64,000 nt of DNA from PGYR01 sp034670025 (GTDB lineage: Bacteria > Bacteroidota > Ignavibacteria > Kapaibacteriales > UBA2268): assembly GCA_034670025.1 (NCBI GenBank), contig JAXMOE010000003.1:248001-312000 (forward strand), in the 5' to 3' direction. Below, in pieces: positions 45,384 to 53,813 of the stretch (position 1 is its first letter; each line of letters begins with the position of its first letter). The position numbers and the translations under genes are program-made. The notes beneath the pieces are model-generated. The model ran no database searches and was not told the DNA's origin. It worked only from the letters and a program-made list of their open reading frames with translations.

Positions 45384-45836
45384 ATGAGTTTAGTAAAATT
45401 CGATCCATTCAGAAATTTCAGTTCATTAACTAATAGAATGAACTCTATGTTAGATGAATTTGATACAGACAGAATGTTTAGCAACAACAGTGGCTTCAAT
45501 CCATCGATTGATGTCCACGAAGACGAGAAGCAAATAACACTGGAAGCAGAGATAGCTGGAGTGAAAAAAGACGACATAAAGGTTAGCATTAACGACGGCA
45601 ATGTATTAGTTCTAAAAGGAACTAAGAACCGAGAAAACAAGACCGAGGACGAAAAAGACGGCACTACTTTCCTAAGGGTAGAACGCAGCTTCGGTGAGTT
45701 CACCCGCTCGTTTATGTTGCCAGACAATGTGGACACGGACAGCATCAACGCTGAGTTCAAAGACGGCTTGCTTAAGGTAACTCTGGACAAGAAAGAACCA
45801 GAAAAACCTAAGGAGCTGGAAGTAGATATTAGTTAG
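45384..45836 (+). CDS. Small heat shock protein (Hsp20 family), second of pair
   Basis: A 150-residue Hsp20 with NPSIDVHEDEKQITLEAEIA, GVKKDDIKVSINDGNVLVLKG, RVERSFGEFTRSFMLPDNVD and AEFKDGLLKVTLDKKEPEKP, the classic alpha-crystallin signature of class A bacterial Hsp20. A strong GGAGG site (45371-45375) lies eight bases before its ATG, unusual for this genome. The two paralogues may co-assemble. A terminator follows at 45864. Confidence 0.95.
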   Translation: MSLVKFDPFRNFSSLTNRMNSMLDEFDTDRMFSNNSGFNPSIDVHEDEKQITLEAEIAGVKKDDIKVSINDGNVLVLKGTKNRENKTEDEKDGTTFLRVERSFGEFTRSFMLPDNVDTDSINAEFKDGLLKVTLDKKEPEKPKELEVDIS

Positions 45837-45863
45837 ATAATTGTTTGGAAACAAGAAAAAAAT

Positions 45864-45895
45864 ACTCGCCCTAGAAATAGGGCGGGTTATTTTGT
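45864..45895. terminator. Terminator after the hsp20 pair
   Basis: ACTCGCCCTA (45864-45873), GAAA loop, TAGGGCGGGT (45878-45887), then a T-rich run. A GNRA-type loop caps a 10-bp stem. It also lies just after the end of the leftward gene at 45901. Confidence 0.85.
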
Positions 45896-45900
45896 TTTAA

Positions 45901-47385
45901 CTAGTACTTAATAAATTTTTCTATGTTGTTATTTACTTTCACAAAGTAAATCCCTGAAGTTAGTTCTTTTAGGTTAATTCTATTTTGAATTGAGTTGTTG
46001 TAATGAGTTAAGACTTTAGCACCAGATAAATCAAAAACTGAAACTTCAGAAAAGGAAGAATCACTATAAATTTTGAGGGATTGCGAAGATTCATCATAAC
46101 TAATTGAAACACTACTGACACTATCACCCTCAACTGTTGTTATTGAATCAAAATCAATTAACTGAAACCATGAATCTGAGTTTTCTTCAAAAACTATGTC
46201 TATTCGTCTTTTATATATAAATATTCCTCTTGAATCTGACTGAATTTTATATATAACCTCGCCGTATCTTTCTTCAGGTGCTTCAGTCCAACTCAATTCT
46301 TTTATTTTATCAAAAGAATTGTCAAAAGACGTAATCCAGTAATCAGAGTAATACTCATAATCAGTATCAACAGAATTATCTTTAGAGTACCCAGCTAAGT
46401 ACAACACTTTTTTCTGTTCGTCATAATCTAAACTTCGAATACCCACATTTGAATTAAATGACAGTTCTCTACTCTTTATCAACATATTATTTTCAAAATC
46501 ATATTCGAATATAGTAGCCTTACTATTCAACTGGTAATCATTTCGTATTGAAGTATCTTGTTGTTGGCAAAGGAAATAGGTTCTGCCGTCTATTGCAAAA
46601 TCATCAACGAACCAAAAGCTATAATCTTTGTCAATATTAGAAATATCAACTTCTTTTGTTAGTTTGTTGTAACGTCTTATATTAATTTTTGAAACAGAAT
46701 CTATATATGGTTCAACATCTATTATTTTATTATATAGAGTGATAGTAGTGAAATAAGTGTCATTTTCTAAAACTAAAAAATCTTTAGAAGTTTGATTGAT
46801 AGGTATAACTTTGTCAACTAATTCTCTTTCCAAACTATCCCCTACTATAGATACCTTGTATAAGTCATTGACAATTGAACCATCGGAAACCATATCTATA
46901 ACTAGATTTTTGGAAGCCAAAACATAGAAATGATCTTCGTAACTTTTTGAAATACTATTCATATACGTAGATATTGACCGAGTATATGAAGCTGTCTCAT
47001 AATATGTTTTAATAATGTTATTTTCATTTTCATACAAGGTCAACCTAACTGGACGAGATTGGGTACTAAGTACAATTCTTACTCCATTGGGGTCAAAATT
47101 AAAGTAATAAGGGAAGAGGCAATCTTTATCTTTTAAATTTAAAAAAGATTTGTTTTTCAGTTCTCCACTTTCTAAATTGTAGTTCACTAACATTATGTTA
47201 CAACTGTCTCTACTTTCATATTTAGCATCATAAGACACACCTCTAAGCTCAAAGTCATTTATTCCAAAAGAAAATGGAAAACTTAAACTATCAACTTTCT
47301 GAAAGTCAGTAATTATTCCTTTGGACTGCAACGTTAGATTAAAGAATAATAGACTAACGACACTGTATAGTACAATCTGTTTCAC
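45901..47385 (-). CDS. T9SS-secreted propeller-like protein
   Basis: A 494-residue protein with a signal peptide (IVLYSVVSLLFFNLTLQS), a propeller-like body with blades such as SLDYDEQKKVLYLAGY, and a T9SS type A tail (SSQSLKIYSDSSFSEVSVFD, LKELTSGIYFVKVNNNIEKF). It diverges from dnaK and converges on the hsp20 pair. No specific function is recognised. Confidence 0.7.
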   Translation of the reverse strand: MKQIVLYSVVSLLFFNLTLQSKGIITDFQKVDSLSFPFSFGINDFELRGVSYDAKYESRDSCNIMLVNYNLESGELKNKSFLNLKDKDCLFPYYFNFDPNGVRIVLSTQSRPVRLTLYENENNIIKTYYETASYTRSISTYMNSISKSYEDHFYVLASKNLVIDMVSDGSIVNDLYKVSIVGDSLERELVDKVIPINQTSKDFLVLENDTYFTTITLYNKIIDVEPYIDSVSKINIRRYNKLTKEVDISNIDKDYSFWFVDDFAIDGRTYFLCQQQDTSIRNDYQLNSKATIFEYDFENNMLIKSRELSFNSNVGIRSLDYDEQKKVLYLAGYSKDNSVDTDYEYYSDYWITSFDNSFDKIKELSWTEAPEERYGEVIYKIQSDSRGIFIYKRRIDIVFEENSDSWFQLIDFDSITTVEGDSVSSVSISYDESSQSLKIYSDSSFSEVSVFDLSGAKVLTHYNNSIQNRINLKELTSGIYFVKVNNNIEKFIKY

Positions 47386-47470
47386 TTAAACACTCTCTTT
47401 ATATTAGAGCTTAAAAAATATATCCTAATTTACGTTTTCAATTTAGCTAATCTAACAATTAATAAAAAAC

Positions 47471-47496
47471 TTGGCACAGTATTTTTACTATACTAT
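47471..47496 (+). promoter_or_regulatory. Putative heat-shock promoter of dnaK
   Basis: TTGGCAC, nine bases, ACTATACTAT, identical in blocks and spacing to the motif before the hsp20 pair (44870-44895). It lies 98 bases before the dnaK start. No CIRCE element (inverted TTAGCACTC) is seen. Confidence 0.55.
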
Positions 47497-47593
47497 ATAC
47501 GTTAATAATACAAGTAGTTTGGACAATGTGTCCTAAACTATATGACAAAATGACAAAACAATAATTTAATACTGACAAAAGAGGTAAATAAAA

Positions 47594-49519
47594 ATGGGTA
47601 AAATAATTGGAATTGACTTAGGAACAACAAATTCTTGCGTTTCAGTTATGGAAGGCGGTTCGCCCGAAGTTATAACTAACTCCGAGGGTTCTAGAACTAC
47701 TCCTTCTATGGTTGCATTCACCAAAAACGACGACCGTTTGGTTGGTCAAGCTGCAAAAAGACAAGCAGTTACTAATCCGCACAATACTATCTACTCTATC
47801 AAGAGATTTATGGGTAGCAGATTGGACGAAGTGAGTGAAGAAGCAAAATTAGTTCCTTACAATGTTGTACCATCCGACGATGGCAACTCAATCAGAATAG
47901 ACATTGACGGTAAGAAGTATTCTGCACCAGAAATTTCTGCAATGATATTGACAAAAATGAAGCAAACAGCAGAAGAGTATCTTGGCGAGAAAGTAACGGA
48001 AGCAGTGATTACTGTTCCTGCTTACTTCAACGATTCGCAAAGACAAGCTACTAAGGATGCTGGTGAGATTGCTGGACTAACAGTAAAAAGAATAATCAAT
48101 GAGCCGACTGCTGCGGCATTGGCTTATGGTTTGGACAAAAAAGACAAGAATATGACAGTAGCTGTCTATGACCTTGGTGGTGGTACATTCGACGTATCTA
48201 TCCTTGAGATTGGCGACGGTGTGTTCGAAGTGAAGTCAACTAATGGTGATACTCACCTTGGTGGTGACAATTTCGACAGAAAAATGATTGATTTCTTAGC
48301 AGACGAGTTCCAAAAGCAAGAAGGAATTGACCTTCGCGATGACGCTATGGCACTACAAAGATTAAGAGAAGCAGGCGAGAAAGCAAAAATTGAGCTTTCT
48401 GGCTCTATGCAAACGGACGTGAACTTACCGTTTATCACGGCTACTCAAGACGGCCCTAAGCACTTGAACATAACTATCACTCGCTCTAAGTTTGAGAGCT
48501 TGTGTGATGACTTGTTCCAAAGAACGCTAAAGCCATGTGAGCAAGCAGTGAAAGACGCTGGTATATCGAATCACGAAGTTGACGAAATTATCTTAGTGGG
48601 TGGTTCTACTCGTATCCCTAAGATACAAGAATTAGTAAAAGAGTTCTTCGGTAAAGATCCATCGAAAGGTGTGAACCCCGACGAAGTAGTAGCAATTGGT
48701 GCTGCTGTGCAAGGTGGTGTACTCGGTGGCGACGTAACTGATGTATTATTACTAGACGTTACTCCACTAACATTGGGTATCGAAACATTGGGTGGCGTAT
48801 TGACTCCTATGATACCGTCGAACACTACTATACCGACTAAGAAATCGGAAGTATTCTCGACTGCAGCTGACAATCAACCATCAGTAGAAGTACACGTACT
48901 TCAAGGTGAGAGAAAGATGGCAGCGGACAACAGATCGCTTGGTAAATTCCACTTAGACGGAATACCACCAGCACAAAGAGGAGTTCCACAAGTAGAGGTT
49001 ACATTCGACATAGATGCTAACGGTATCTTGAACGTATTCGCTAAGGACAAGGGAACAGGTAAAGAGCAGAAAATCAGAATTGAGTCTTCTTCTGGTCTAT
49101 CAAAAGAAGAGATAGAGAAAATGAAGAAAGATGCTGAGATGAATGCTGAAGCCGACATGAAGAAAAAAGAAGCTGTGGAATCACGCAACCAAGCTGATGC
49201 ACTGGTAGCTTCGACTAACAAGCAGTTAGAAGAAGTGGGCGAAAAGCTAAGCCAAGAGCAAATCTCGGCTATAGAAAGTGCTAAGAGTAGATTGGAAACA
49301 GCTCTGAAAGACAACGAAGCTGACATTAAGCCAGCTATGGAAGAGCTAAACAAGGCATGGAGCGAAGCATCGCAGAATATGTATGGCGACCCGAATGCAC
49401 AAAGGCAACCTGGTGCAGCACCAGGCGGCGAGCCAACTGGTGAGCAAAATGCAGATTCTGAAGATGATGATGTAGAGGAAGCAGACTACACAGTAGTTGA
49501 CGAAGACGATAAGAAGTAA
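47594..49519 (+). CDS. dnaK: Chaperone DnaK (Hsp70)
   Basis: The 641-residue chaperone begins GKIIGIDLGTTNSCVSVMEG and has the ATPase motifs VYDLGGGTFDVSILE and VGGSTRIPKIQ, the interdomain linker before DVTPLTLGIETLGG, the peptide-binding domain, a helical lid and an EEADYTVVDED end. It folds new and damaged proteins in an ATP cycle driven by DnaJ and GrpE, neither of which is in the window. An AGAGG site precedes the start. It shares a probable promoter motif with the hsp20 pair. Confidence 0.98.
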   Translation: MGKIIGIDLGTTNSCVSVMEGGSPEVITNSEGSRTTPSMVAFTKNDDRLVGQAAKRQAVTNPHNTIYSIKRFMGSRLDEVSEEAKLVPYNVVPSDDGNSIRIDIDGKKYSAPEISAMILTKMKQTAEEYLGEKVTEAVITVPAYFNDSQRQATKDAGEIAGLTVKRIINEPTAAALAYGLDKKDKNMTVAVYDLGGGTFDVSILEIGDGVFEVKSTNGDTHLGGDNFDRKMIDFLADEFQKQEGIDLRDDAMALQRLREAGEKAKIELSGSMQTDVNLPFITATQDGPKHLNITITRSKFESLCDDLFQRTLKPCEQAVKDAGISNHEVDEIILVGGSTRIPKIQELVKEFFGKDPSKGVNPDEVVAIGAAVQGGVLGGDVTDVLLLDVTPLTLGIETLGGVLTPMIPSNTTIPTKKSEVFSTAADNQPSVEVHVLQGERKMAADNRSLGKFHLDGIPPAQRGVPQVEVTFDIDANGILNVFAKDKGTGKEQKIRIESSSGLSKEEIEKMKKDAEMNAEADMKKKEAVESRNQADALVASTNKQLEEVGEKLSQEQISAIESAKSRLETALKDNEADIKPAMEELNKAWSEASQNMYGDPNAQRQPGAAPGGEPTGEQNADSEDDDVEEADYTVVDEDDKK

Positions 49520-49536
49520 TCATTTCATTCCCCTCC

Positions 49537-49578
49537 AGTGGAGGGGTGGCAACGCCTTGGCGTTGACGGGGTGGTCTA
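49537..49578. repeat. Intergenic repeat GAGGGGTGG...GACGGGGTGG, copy 1
   Basis: CCAGTGGAGGGGTGG, a small hairpin (CAACGCCTTGGCGTTG) and ACGGGGTGG. A sister copy with a different inner hairpin is at 53090-53128; both lie before an identical terminator. Confidence 0.65.
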
Positions 49579-49624
49579 ATATTGATTTCTTCGACAGACT
49601 ATTAGATTAAAAATAAATTCACAA

Positions 49625-49656
49625 AGACCCATAAGCAATTATGGGTCTTTTTTTTT
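49625..49656 (+). terminator. Terminator with GCAA loop, copy 1
   Basis: AGACCCATAA, GCAA loop, TTATGGGTCT: perfect 10-bp stem then eight T. Ends the dnaK transcript. Identical hairpins recur at 53186 and 53748. Confidence 0.9.
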
Positions 49657-49710
49657 GTGATTGCAATTTAATATATTGAATATATAGCATTAATCGTAAT
49701 ATCAAAAACA

Positions 49711-51642
49711 ATGAAACAACTACTCTTTATCTCCATATTTCTTTTCTCTATAATTGATTTAGTAGCAATTGAACCTGAGCTATGTAGTGAACAAAAATTT
49801 AAAGACAGGATACTTCTTGAAGAATTTATTAAGCATAATAATATGGGTTACTTTATAGGTAATGACGGAGTTAACGGTGATGCACTATGGGCATTTGATG
49901 GAGAAGTGGGGTCCCTTGTAAAGTTGCCAGCAATTGATTTAGACATAACTCCCAAAAGTGTAATTGTAAGTACTAAACTCACAGAAAATCTATTGTTTTT
50001 ATCTACTGATTCAGTAGGTGTCGGTTTATGGAAAACTAAAGGTACAGAAGAGAGTACGGATCTCTTATTAAGAATACCAAATGGAGATGTTGACTATAGA
50101 GATAACGGCGTAGTTGTTAATGGAACTGTTTTCTTTAAAATATTATATACAAACAAAAATATTGGTATTGGTTTTTCTGACGGAACAAAACAAGGATCAG
50201 GTATAGTAACAGACTCAATAGGTGCTGAAAGTTATAATAGTATCGATTTATTTTCGATTAACAATAAGCTATTAATAGTCATGGAAGATAAAAAAAGAGA
50301 TTCTCATATTCTTACTTACTATATGAATGCAAATCGTTTGTATAGTTTAATCGATACTAAAGACTATTCCTACCAAAATAAAAATATCACTTATGCCAAA
50401 ATTGGTGAATACTTATTGTTCACTCGAGATGTAAATAATGATATTGGAAAAGATTTATGGGTTACAGACGGCACTGTTAGTGGAACACACCAGCTATTTT
50501 CTGGCCTTACTTTCAAATATCTACCAATTGACAAACCTGAGTTTACTATAATTTTCAAAGGGAAGCTATATTTTTTAGCTACTGAGTTTTATAAGTCAAG
50601 TGAGCTCTGGGAAACTGATGGCACTTCGGAAGGAACAAAAAAATTTAAAATCTTTGACACCCCATATTATGCAGTTCAAATACCAAATGACCAATCACAG
50701 TATGATAAAATGGTTATGATTACTAAGGAGGAAGGTAAAGAATATAAACTCATGAGGACTGACGGAACTAATGAAGGAACTAAATTTTATGATTTAAACT
50801 ATACAAGCTCTGACATTCCCGACCTAAGTATAGCACTAGCAAAAGATAGACTTTTTTATAAGAAGAATTTTGCATATCCTCATGATAAAATTTGGATGCA
50901 ATACTATTACGATGACTCTTGCAAACTAATAGTTGATTACTCAGATATTTCACTGGCGCGTCAATCTCTTTCTCTAAACTCATATACAATTAATGAAAAA
51001 TGTTTATATAGTATAAGGTCAGAAGGCTTGAAATATAGCTTATTTGCTACAGATGGAGTTGTCGGTGAGCCAACTTTAGTTTTAGAAGATTCAGCAAGCT
51101 TAGTTGGTAGGATGTACTACTCTAAAAAAATAGGAAATATGGTTTACTTTATGATGGGAGGACACTTATATTCTGATTTAAAATTATGTAGAACTGATAT
51201 GACAAGTAGTGGAAGCGAAATAATTCAAATGGAGAACTCAACATCAACAAGACAAGTATATGTTGACGCAGAGATTATTGAACTAAATGGATATGTTTAT
51301 TTTTTTGCTAGTTACTATAAAGGTCATACTGATTTTCAACTGTATAGAATTAAAAGTCCTGTAATTTCAAATGTTGAAAGGGAAATTAGCTATTCAGATA
51401 TGGCTTTGGTTTACCCTAATCCAACAAGTGGCATTGTAAACATTGATTTGCATTGTAGCTCCCAAAACGTTAATTACTCGATTGTTAATGTAGATGGATT
51501 GGAGTTCAAAAAACATATCTCAGATATAATCAACGATGATAATTTACAACTTGATCTAACAGAGTACCCACCAGGCGTTTATTTCATCACTGTGATTTGT
51601 GAGAACGAAAAGCGGACTTATAAAGTAGTAAGGGGCAAATAA
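49711..51642 (+). CDS. T9SS-secreted ELWxTDGTxxGT-repeat protein
   Basis: A 643-residue protein with a signal peptide (LLFISIFLFSIIDLVA) and at least six repeats of the ELWxTDGTxxGT type (LWKTKGTEEST, LWVTDGTVSGT, LWETDGTSEGT, LMRTDGTNEGT, LFATDGVVGEP), spaced by about 50-70 residues, which form propeller blades. The T9SS type A tail (YPNPTSGIVNIDLHCSSQNV) is almost identical at DNA level to that of the next gene, one base downstream (stop 51642, start 51644). The two are likely cotranscribed. Function unknown. Confidence 0.78.
   Translation: MKQLLFISIFLFSIIDLVAIEPELCSEQKFKDRILLEEFIKHNNMGYFIGNDGVNGDALWAFDGEVGSLVKLPAIDLDITPKSVIVSTKLTENLLFLSTDSVGVGLWKTKGTEESTDLLLRIPNGDVDYRDNGVVVNGTVFFKILYTNKNIGIGFSDGTKQGSGIVTDSIGAESYNSIDLFSINNKLLIVMEDKKRDSHILTYYMNANRLYSLIDTKDYSYQNKNITYAKIGEYLLFTRDVNNDIGKDLWVTDGTVSGTHQLFSGLTFKYLPIDKPEFTIIFKGKLYFLATEFYKSSELWETDGTSEGTKKFKIFDTPYYAVQIPNDQSQYDKMVMITKEEGKEYKLMRTDGTNEGTKFYDLNYTSSDIPDLSIALAKDRLFYKKNFAYPHDKIWMQYYYDDSCKLIVDYSDISLARQSLSLNSYTINEKCLYSIRSEGLKYSLFATDGVVGEPTLVLEDSASLVGRMYYSKKIGNMVYFMMGGHLYSDLKLCRTDMTSSGSEIIQMENSTSTRQVYVDAEIIELNGYVYFFASYYKGHTDFQLYRIKSPVISNVEREISYSDMALVYPNPTSGIVNIDLHCSSQNVNYSIVNVDGLEFKKHISDIINDDNLQLDLTEYPPGVYFITVICENEKRTYKVVRGK
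51421..51635 (+). repeat. Near-identical T9SS-tail block, copy 1
   Basis: 215 bases coding for the sorting domain, the same as 52748-52962 at all but about four positions, while the bodies of the two genes are unrelated. Confidence 0.9.
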
Positions 51643-51643
51643 T

Positions 51644-52966
51644 ATGAAACAAACAATTATCTCATTATTAATTATCTTCTCATTTCTAGAAGTCTTTGCT
51701 GAAGATAGTGAAGAAATAAAATGGGTTGTAGATACAGAAGCTGGAATTAATGACGTACTTTTATCCCCTTTGGGAGACGTGTTCTATAATGTGAAAGGTC
51801 AGATTCTTCAAATAAGAAACGTTGTTGATGGACAGCTGGTGGATGAAATTCATTTTTTAAATGTTCCTAATCAAATATACGACATATCTATTACAGCCGA
51901 TGGTCGATATTTGGCACTTTCCGGAGACAATCCATATATCATTATTTATGACCTATTATTAGAAAGAGAAGTGAAAAGATTAACTGTTTCAGTATGGGAA
52001 GAAGAGCAAGTTGGTAGTAAAAAGACTTATCCGGCAGAAAAATGGATTAATTCATCCATATCACCGGATGGAACAAAAGTGACAGGTATAGCTATAAGTG
52101 ACTATGGAGTTTATAAAACAAATTTTGTGATTTTGGATATTGGATCTGAAAAAGTATTATATGAAAGTAGAAGAATGCTCTACGACGGCAATGTAGCTAA
52201 ACCTGATAATTTCCAATGGATTGGTGCTGAATTTACACCAGATGGTAAATATATTTTATCTCAAATTGATTATAATAATTACCTCGGAACTGAATTAGAT
52301 ACAATCTATATTCATGATGCCAATACATTCGAGGTTTATGATGTGGTTTTGAATAGATACTATGAGAGTGGATTAGAAACTATGATGAATATTTATGAAC
52401 CTACATTTCTATTCTATGGAAATAATTCAGAAAGTGGTTATTTTACTTATAACCTTGATACAAAATCAATAGACAAATTAGCAATTGACCCTAGTGTTGG
52501 AACTTTTTTATTTTTTAGAACCTCTGATTATGCCATATATGGTTTAGGTTGGGATTTTTATATATACGACTACAAGAATGACAAAGTTATATATGAATAC
52601 GATACATTGGCGTTAGCTAGAACTACATCTTTAGATGATAAGATTCTCATTGGAACTCTCTATAGTACGATATACGGCTTGAATACATCATTTGCTAAAA
52701 CAAACATAAGAGAAACCTATGGGAGCGAAACTACAATTTCACCCAACCCAACAAGTGGCATTGTAAACATTGATTTGCATTGTAGCTCCCAAAACGTTAA
52801 TTACTCGATTGTTAATGTAGATGGATTGGAGTTCAAAAAAAATAGCTCAGATATAATCAACGATGATAATTTACAACTTGATCTAACAGAGTACCCACCA
52901 GGCGTTTATTTTATCACTGTGATTTGTGAGAATGAAAAGCGGACTTATAAAGTAGTAAGGGGATGA
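51644..52966 (+). CDS. T9SS-secreted WD40-like protein
   Basis: A 440-residue protein with a signal peptide (TIISLLIIFSFLEVFA), propeller blades (INDVLLSPLGDVFYNVKGQI, YDISITADGRYLALSGDNP, GAEFTPDGKYILSQIDYNN) and the T9SS tail SPNPTSGIVNIDLHCSSQNV to VVRG. It starts one base after the stop of the preceding gene. Its tail was probably copied from or to that gene. Function unknown. Confidence 0.75.
   Translation: MKQTIISLLIIFSFLEVFAEDSEEIKWVVDTEAGINDVLLSPLGDVFYNVKGQILQIRNVVDGQLVDEIHFLNVPNQIYDISITADGRYLALSGDNPYIIIYDLLLEREVKRLTVSVWEEEQVGSKKTYPAEKWINSSISPDGTKVTGIAISDYGVYKTNFVILDIGSEKVLYESRRMLYDGNVAKPDNFQWIGAEFTPDGKYILSQIDYNNYLGTELDTIYIHDANTFEVYDVVLNRYYESGLETMMNIYEPTFLFYGNNSESGYFTYNLDTKSIDKLAIDPSVGTFLFFRTSDYAIYGLGWDFYIYDYKNDKVIYEYDTLALARTTSLDDKILIGTLYSTIYGLNTSFAKTNIRETYGSETTISPNPTSGIVNIDLHCSSQNVNYSIVNVDGLEFKKNSSDIINDDNLQLDLTEYPPGVYFITVICENEKRTYKVVRG
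52748..52962 (+). repeat. Near-identical T9SS-tail block, copy 2
   Basis: Partner of 51421-51635. The differences are a two-base change that turns His-Ile into Asn-Ser and two silent third-position changes. Confidence 0.9.
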
Positions 52967-53089
52967 GGAAAGTGAAATCCGTAATTAAAGAAACTTATGT
53001 TGATTGAGTGGATTCAGAAACTCATAACAAAGTAGTTTTGACAATGACGACAATAAGTAAGTAATCCCGATAATTCCACTCTTTTTAAA

Positions 53090-53128
53090 GAGGGGTGGAT
53101 TTCGCAGAATGCGAAAGACGGGGTGTTG
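53090..53128. repeat. Intergenic repeat GAGGGGTGG...GACGGGGTG, copy 2
   Basis: AGAGGGGTGG, inner hairpin TTTCGCAGAATGCGAAA, GACGGGGTG. Same build as 49537-49578 with a different inner stem. The rest of the 302-base gap 52967-53268 holds only the terminator at 53186. Confidence 0.6.
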
Positions 53129-53185
53129 CTGATTAACCACTTCGATAAGCTCAGCGACCGAATTAGATTAACAATAGATTCACAA

Positions 53186-53215
53186 AGACCCATAAGCAAT
53201 TATGGGTCTTTTTTT
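53186..53215 (+). terminator. Terminator with GCAA loop, copy 2
   Basis: Same AGACCCATAA-GCAA-TTATGGGTCT hairpin followed by six T. About 20 bases before it (TAGATT...ATTCACAA) also match copy 1. Confidence 0.88.
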
Positions 53216-53268
53216 GCAATGGGTAATAATACCACTGCCCCTCACTTAAAATTTGACTAAATTAGTTT

Positions 53269-53475
53269 ATGGATAAAATACGACCAAAATATATTACGGA
53301 TGCTGATGGGAAAAGGACTTCGGTAATTCTTAGCATCGAAGAGTTCGATAGCATTATAGAAATGTTAGAAGACATGGATGATGTAGTGATATATGATAAA
53401 AGTAAGAGTAAATCACAAACATTCCGTGAGTCAGAAGAGGTATTTAAAGAAATAGATAAAAAAAAGTACAATTGA
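53269..53475 (+). CDS. Type II antitoxin (Phd/RelB-like)
   Basis: A 68-residue protein with KYITDADGKRTSVILSIEEF and DSIIEMLEDMDDVVIYDKS, the pattern of Phd/YefM/RelB-type antitoxins that wrap around a RelE toxin and repress their own operon. It ends one base before the toxin start. The antitoxin frame is intact while the toxin frame is broken. Confidence 0.75.
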   Translation: MDKIRPKYITDADGKRTSVILSIEEFDSIIEMLEDMDDVVIYDKSKSKSQTFRESEEVFKEIDKKKYN

Positions 53476-53476
53476 T

Positions 53477-53744
53477 ATGTACAAAGTATTACTATCTAAG
53501 AACGTCGAAAAGAGTTTAATTAAAATACCCGATCCTTATTATTCTAATATAAAAACAAAAATTAGAGAATTGTCGCAAAACCCTAGACCAATAGGGTGTA
53601 AGAAGTTAAGAAATAGAGATGCTTACCGAGTTAGAGTTTCCAATTACCGCATTGTATGAGATCACGGATTCTGTTTTATTAATTCATGTTATTAATATAG
53701 GTCACAGAAAGGACATTTTCACGCGGCTCTGGAAAGATATTTAG
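53477..53744 (+). pseudogene. RelE-type toxin gene with frameshift
   Basis: The first frame gives MYKVLLSKNVEKSLIKIPDP to RVRVSNYRIV and stops at 53659. Reading on in the next frame from TAT GAG (53655) gives YEITDSVLLIHVINIGHRK and DIFTRLWKDI, the usual end of a RelE/ParE mRNA interferase, to a TAG at 53742-53744. Two bases (TA of TATATGAG) are missing. The intact protein would have about 89 residues. The C-terminal strand with the catalytic basic residues is lost in the present frame, so the toxin is probably inactive. Confidence 0.8.
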
Positions 53745-53747
53745 TTT

Positions 53748-53778
53748 AGACCCATAAGCAATTATGGGTCTTTTTTTT
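53748..53778 (+). terminator. Terminator with GCAA loop, copy 3
   Basis: AGACCCATAA-GCAA-TTATGGGTCT and seven or more T, directly after the toxin pseudogene. Confidence 0.88.
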
Positions 53779-53813
53779 CATTCATACCTAATAGACCAAC
53801 TCTTAAGAGGATT

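Noticed and set aside
44925..45790. Minus-strand open frames opposite the hsp20 genes
   Set aside because: Antisense shadows of two clear Hsp20 genes.
47386..47593. CIRCE element before dnaK
   Set aside because: No inverted TTAGCACTC repeat is found.
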